Assembly: GCA_040509055.1 (NCBI GenBank)
Contig: JBEVLT010000006.1
Location: 1-26,784, forward strand
DNA from: JAJKIP01 sp040509055
Lineage (GTDB): Bacteria; Bacteroidota; Bacteroidia; Chitinophagales; Chitinophagaceae
Length of the DNA: 26,784 bases
Reading direction: 5' to 3'
Under the pieces are notes generated by a model that saw nothing but the letters and a program-made list of their open reading frames with translations, searched no databases and was not told the origin of the DNA. Position numbers and translations under genes: made by a program. Of this stretch, positions 25,201 to 26,784 are shown piece by piece (position 1 is the first letter of the stretch; every line of letters starts with the position of its first letter).

Positions 25201-26760
25201 CTGCCTGTTACCGCCAGTGAAAAAGGCTTTCCCGTAGTGACAACGTTTTCCGGCAACCGGTCGGCGACCCATGCTATCGCCATCAGTAAAATGGTACCCG
25301 GCAGCCTCGCAGCCAGCCTGAAATTATACCGCAACCTGGAAGGTCACCTGCTCGATGGCATCGAATCGATGCTGCGGGAGCCTTATGGCTGCTTTGAGCA
25401 AACATCGTCTGCTACGTACCCGAACATTTATATTCTCAAATACCTGCGCGAATCAGGCAAATCAAATCCGGCTATAGAAAAGAAGGCGCTGGACTACCTG
25501 CAAAGAGGTTACGCCCGGCTCACCGGTTTTGAAACGGCGAATAACGGCTTCGAATGGTTTGGCCACACACCTCCCCATGAAGCGCTTACTGCTTACGGGC
25601 TGCTGGAGTTTACTGACATGAAAGCGTTCATCAAAGTGAATGAGGCCATGCTGACGCGTACGAAAAAGTTCTTGCTGAGCCGCAGGGATGGCAAAGGCGG
25701 TTTCCTGCTTGCTTCCGACGGGTACGATAGGTTCGCTTCTGTTCCCAATGCCATTGCCAATATCTATATCGTGTATGCCCTGACGCAGGCCGGTATAGGC
25801 AGTGAGATACAGCGCGAATATGCAGCGGCCGTGAAGCAGGCGCTGAACACGAAGGATGGTTACCAGCTGGCTATGATGGCGGTGGCAGCATCCAATATGA
25901 AAAACCAGTCCGATTACCGGCAGCTGATGAATGCCGTGTCCGCTATCTATAAAAATACACAGCTCCCCTCGCAGACCAGCGTGGTCAATTCCGGAGGCCA
26001 GTCGCTGCGGGTGGAAACGCTGTCGCTGTATGCCCTGGCGCTGATGCGCGAACCGTCACCGTCGATCGGCCTGGTCGCGGAGATCATTTCTACCATACTG
26101 GCGCAGAAAAGTTATTACGGGTATGGCTCCACGCAGGCTACGGTATTTGCATTGCAGGCGATCGTTGCCTACCAGCAACTGATCGGGGCCGTATTGCAGG
26201 AGTCGCAGATGTTGTTTACCATAAACGGTAAGCCTGTTTCTGAAGCCACGGAAGTCAGCGGTGCGCTACAGGAAGGAAACAATACCTTTTCGGTACAGTA
26301 CAGCCGCGAGGACCAGGCCATTCCCTACAACCTGGAAGTAGCGTACAGTACGTTCATACCGCCCAACAGTGATAAAGCGGAACTGGAACTCACCACCCGG
26401 TTAACGGCCACGCAGGTGAGAACAGGAGAAACGGTGCGCCTGCAGGTGGACGTACACAACAAAGGCGGGTTGCAGCCGATGGCTATTGCCAAGATCGGTA
26501 TCCCGGCAGGCCTGGCGGCGCAGCCCTGGCAACTGAAAGAGCTGGTAGAGAAGAACCAGGCGGCTTATTACGAGATATTCGACAATTACCTGGTTTTTTA
26601 CTGGATGGGGTTTGCTGCCGGCGAGACCAAAACGATCAACCTGGACCTGAAAGCCGAAGTGCCGGGTCTGTACAAAGGAAAGGCCAGCACGACTTACCTG
26701 TATTATACACCGGAGCACAAGCACTGGCAGGAAGGGCTGGAGGTGGAGGTGATGGAGTAG
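22249..26760 (+). CDS. Alpha-2-macroglobulin-like thioester protein with embedded SusC-type plug
   Basis: A 1503-residue exported protein (signal MKNVCLLIFGWLFAFAGMAQ, start ATG 22249). In order: macroglobulin domains from about residue 29 (KIYIQTSHVFFTPGETAYFK, residues 30-49) to about 530; a carboxypeptidase-regulatory-like domain at about 535-620 (LSGKIVDSKGNPARATVYL); a TonB-box-like LNEVVVIGYA and SusC/RagA plug at about 663-790 (IRIRGMASL, LFILNGVPM, ITVLKDASAAALYGS, YGVIVIES); the alpha-2-macroglobulin core from about 835 (DDFRETIYWNP); the thioester motif PYGCFEQ with C1048 and Q1051; an alpha-toroid thioester domain to about 1340; and a C-terminal beta domain. The intact thioester suggests covalent trapping of attackers, typically proteases. 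No lipobox is present. It is linked to a plug-less barrel 11 nt upstream. Confidence 0.92.
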   Translation: MKNVCLLIFGWLFAFAGMAQRYDYASDKEKIYIQTSHVFFTPGETAYFKIYVVAAQNQLPARASNVVYVELLNPAGSVVQTGNYRIENGYAEGSVTFDDAAAGGIYKIRSYTTWMRNEGEDLFFTKELVVQKVISPRILMKLDFPGKGFGPGAEVMADFSMRSLANQPIRNYAGKFTVSLAGNVVQTKEFRTDKEGKAQLKFFLPDNLTTTDGLLNVTISYDSYTESVSRSVPILLNKVDLQFMPEGGTLVAGIPSWIAFKAVNEHGKPADISGEIWDNENNKVASFESYHAGMGKFAFTPRQGVVYTARVTSPSGIRGAFSFPCAAATGVVMNFSKKDREILVKLTSTAERTVLLSGQTKGVVYFNRTIALQKGENTVTIEEGLFPAGIAQFTLSEQTGVPLAERLLFLNGHRMLQVSIGADKTNYLPREKVTLTVRTTDENGKPVPSNLSLAVLDDKLWTMADDKQDHILSWLLMSSELKGKIEEPQFYFKKEEPKAIPALDLVMLTHGYRYFDYTDYVQAEGKLKFIPDQGNVLSGKIVDSKGNPARATVYLMQAVANGQAVVAATTADGLFFFSQLVPNSRYYLFAAPETKKEKVAILILQNGMGYNMTRSVGLQTLSSPGDVPVIVDMNLSGPGVKAVAPAAVAGKPAGEINPPGNQLNEVVVIGYANLRKRDITGAATRIDAKEIIVPTNIDFVLQGKVPGLVINRAANPLERPAIRIRGMASLTGMNQPLFILNGVPMQAPDLRSLNPEDIQSITVLKDASAAALYGSAAAYGVIVIESDKMRYDKIRIPVGNRFSYASQVIQTSGPVCTIARRFYAPAYTTTDTEIRDDFRETIYWNPVVQTDRNGTAKIEFYNSDATTTFRAIAEGIGYNGKPGRTEMTYATQNALTVDVKIPPYLTAGDKARLPLVIKNNKPVPLTVSIRVELPAGMKAGHYDSLITLAPSGAVQVAIPVEATAAVAGSVRFTITSPLSKETLVLPVTASEKGFPVVTTFSGNRSATHAIAISKMVPGSLAASLKLYRNLEGHLLDGIESMLREPYGCFEQTSSATYPNIYILKYLRESGKSNPAIEKKALDYLQRGYARLTGFETANNGFEWFGHTPPHEALTAYGLLEFTDMKAFIKVNEAMLTRTKKFLLSRRDGKGGFLLASDGYDRFASVPNAIANIYIVYALTQAGIGSEIQREYAAAVKQALNTKDGYQLAMMAVAASNMKNQSDYRQLMNAVSAIYKNTQLPSQTSVVNSGGQSLRVETLSLYALALMREPSPSIGLVAEIISTILAQKSYYGYGSTQATVFALQAIVAYQQLIGAVLQESQMLFTINGKPVSEATEVSGALQEGNNTFSVQYSREDQAIPYNLEVAYSTFIPPNSDKAELELTTRLTATQVRTGETVRLQVDVHNKGGLQPMAIAKIGIPAGLAAQPWQLKELVEKNQAAYYEIFDNYLVFYWMGFAAGETKTINLDLKAEVPGLYKGKASTTYLYYTPEHKHWQEGLEVEVME

Positions 26761-26784
26761 GCCTGTGCAGGGGCACGAGGTTTT

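Noticed and set aside
23968..25272. Long minus-strand open frame (434 residues) inside the macroglobulin gene
   Set aside because: The plus strand encodes the recognisable plug and macroglobulin core here; the reverse frame shows no domain and is Arg/His-rich, as expected of a shadow.
1..26784. CRISPR arrays, tRNA or rRNA genes, insertion sequences, phage or defence genes
   Set aside because: No regularly spaced repeats, cloverleaf-like sequences, transposase or integrase motifs were found on reading both strands.

Overview
The window looks like a chromosomal segment from a Bacteroidota genome, most likely Chitinophagaceae. The reasons are a SusC-type outer-membrane barrel, a SusC/RagA plug signature, Tat-exported Gfo/Idh/MocA oxidoreductases, DUF1080 and PmoA-like (DUF6807) proteins, a RhaT/RhaI/fused-aldolase rhamnose pathway, and translation starts mostly without Shine-Dalgarno sequences. 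The family assignment rests on gene content only.

Region 1 (1-7.7 kb, nearly all minus strand) is a sugar and alpha-glucan block. It holds two unrelated cytoplasmic GH13 enzymes (170-1465 and 4370-5860), an SMP-30/gluconolactonase whose start overlaps the second amylase by 4 nt, a cytoplasmic Gfo/Idh/MocA dehydrogenase, a Tat-exported Gfo/Idh/MocA protein with a small charged protein behind it, a small exported proline-rich protein with a clear intrinsic terminator, and a four-helix membrane protein built from an internal duplication.

Region 2 (7.7-14.9 kb) is an L-rhamnose catabolism locus. A GntR-type regulator with a sugar-sensor-like domain is divergent from rhaT (rhamnose/H+ symporter), a fused rhamnulose-1-phosphate aldolase/lactaldehyde dehydrogenase, a RhaI-type isomerase and an FGGY kinase. 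Transport, isomerisation, phosphorylation, aldol cleavage and lactaldehyde oxidation are all covered. The shared 222-nt intergenic region carries a tandem CATGACAGC repeat that could be an operator.

Region 3 (15.2-19.0 kb, plus strand) is an exported triad: a tandem DUF1080 protein, a Tat-exported Gfo/Idh/MocA oxidoreductase and a PmoA-like DUF6807 protein. This is the composition of periplasmic keto-sugar systems that oxidise a glycoside and then cleave it. A convergent SRPBCC protein follows.

Region 4 (19.7-26.8 kb, plus strand) is the most unusual part. An 843-residue SusC-like beta-barrel protein has its own signal peptide but no carboxypeptidase-regulatory domain and no plug. Eleven nt downstream is a 1503-residue alpha-2-macroglobulin-like protein with an intact thioester motif (PYGCFEQ). 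In its middle it carries what the barrel lacks: a carboxypeptidase-regulatory-like domain, a TonB-box-like segment and a SusC/RagA plug. I read the pair as a candidate split TonB-dependent receptor whose plug is supplied in trans by a thioester protein. That is inference from domain content and linkage, not a demonstrated function.

No tRNA, rRNA, CRISPR array, insertion sequence or phage gene was seen. No stretch longer than 300 nt lacks a gene.
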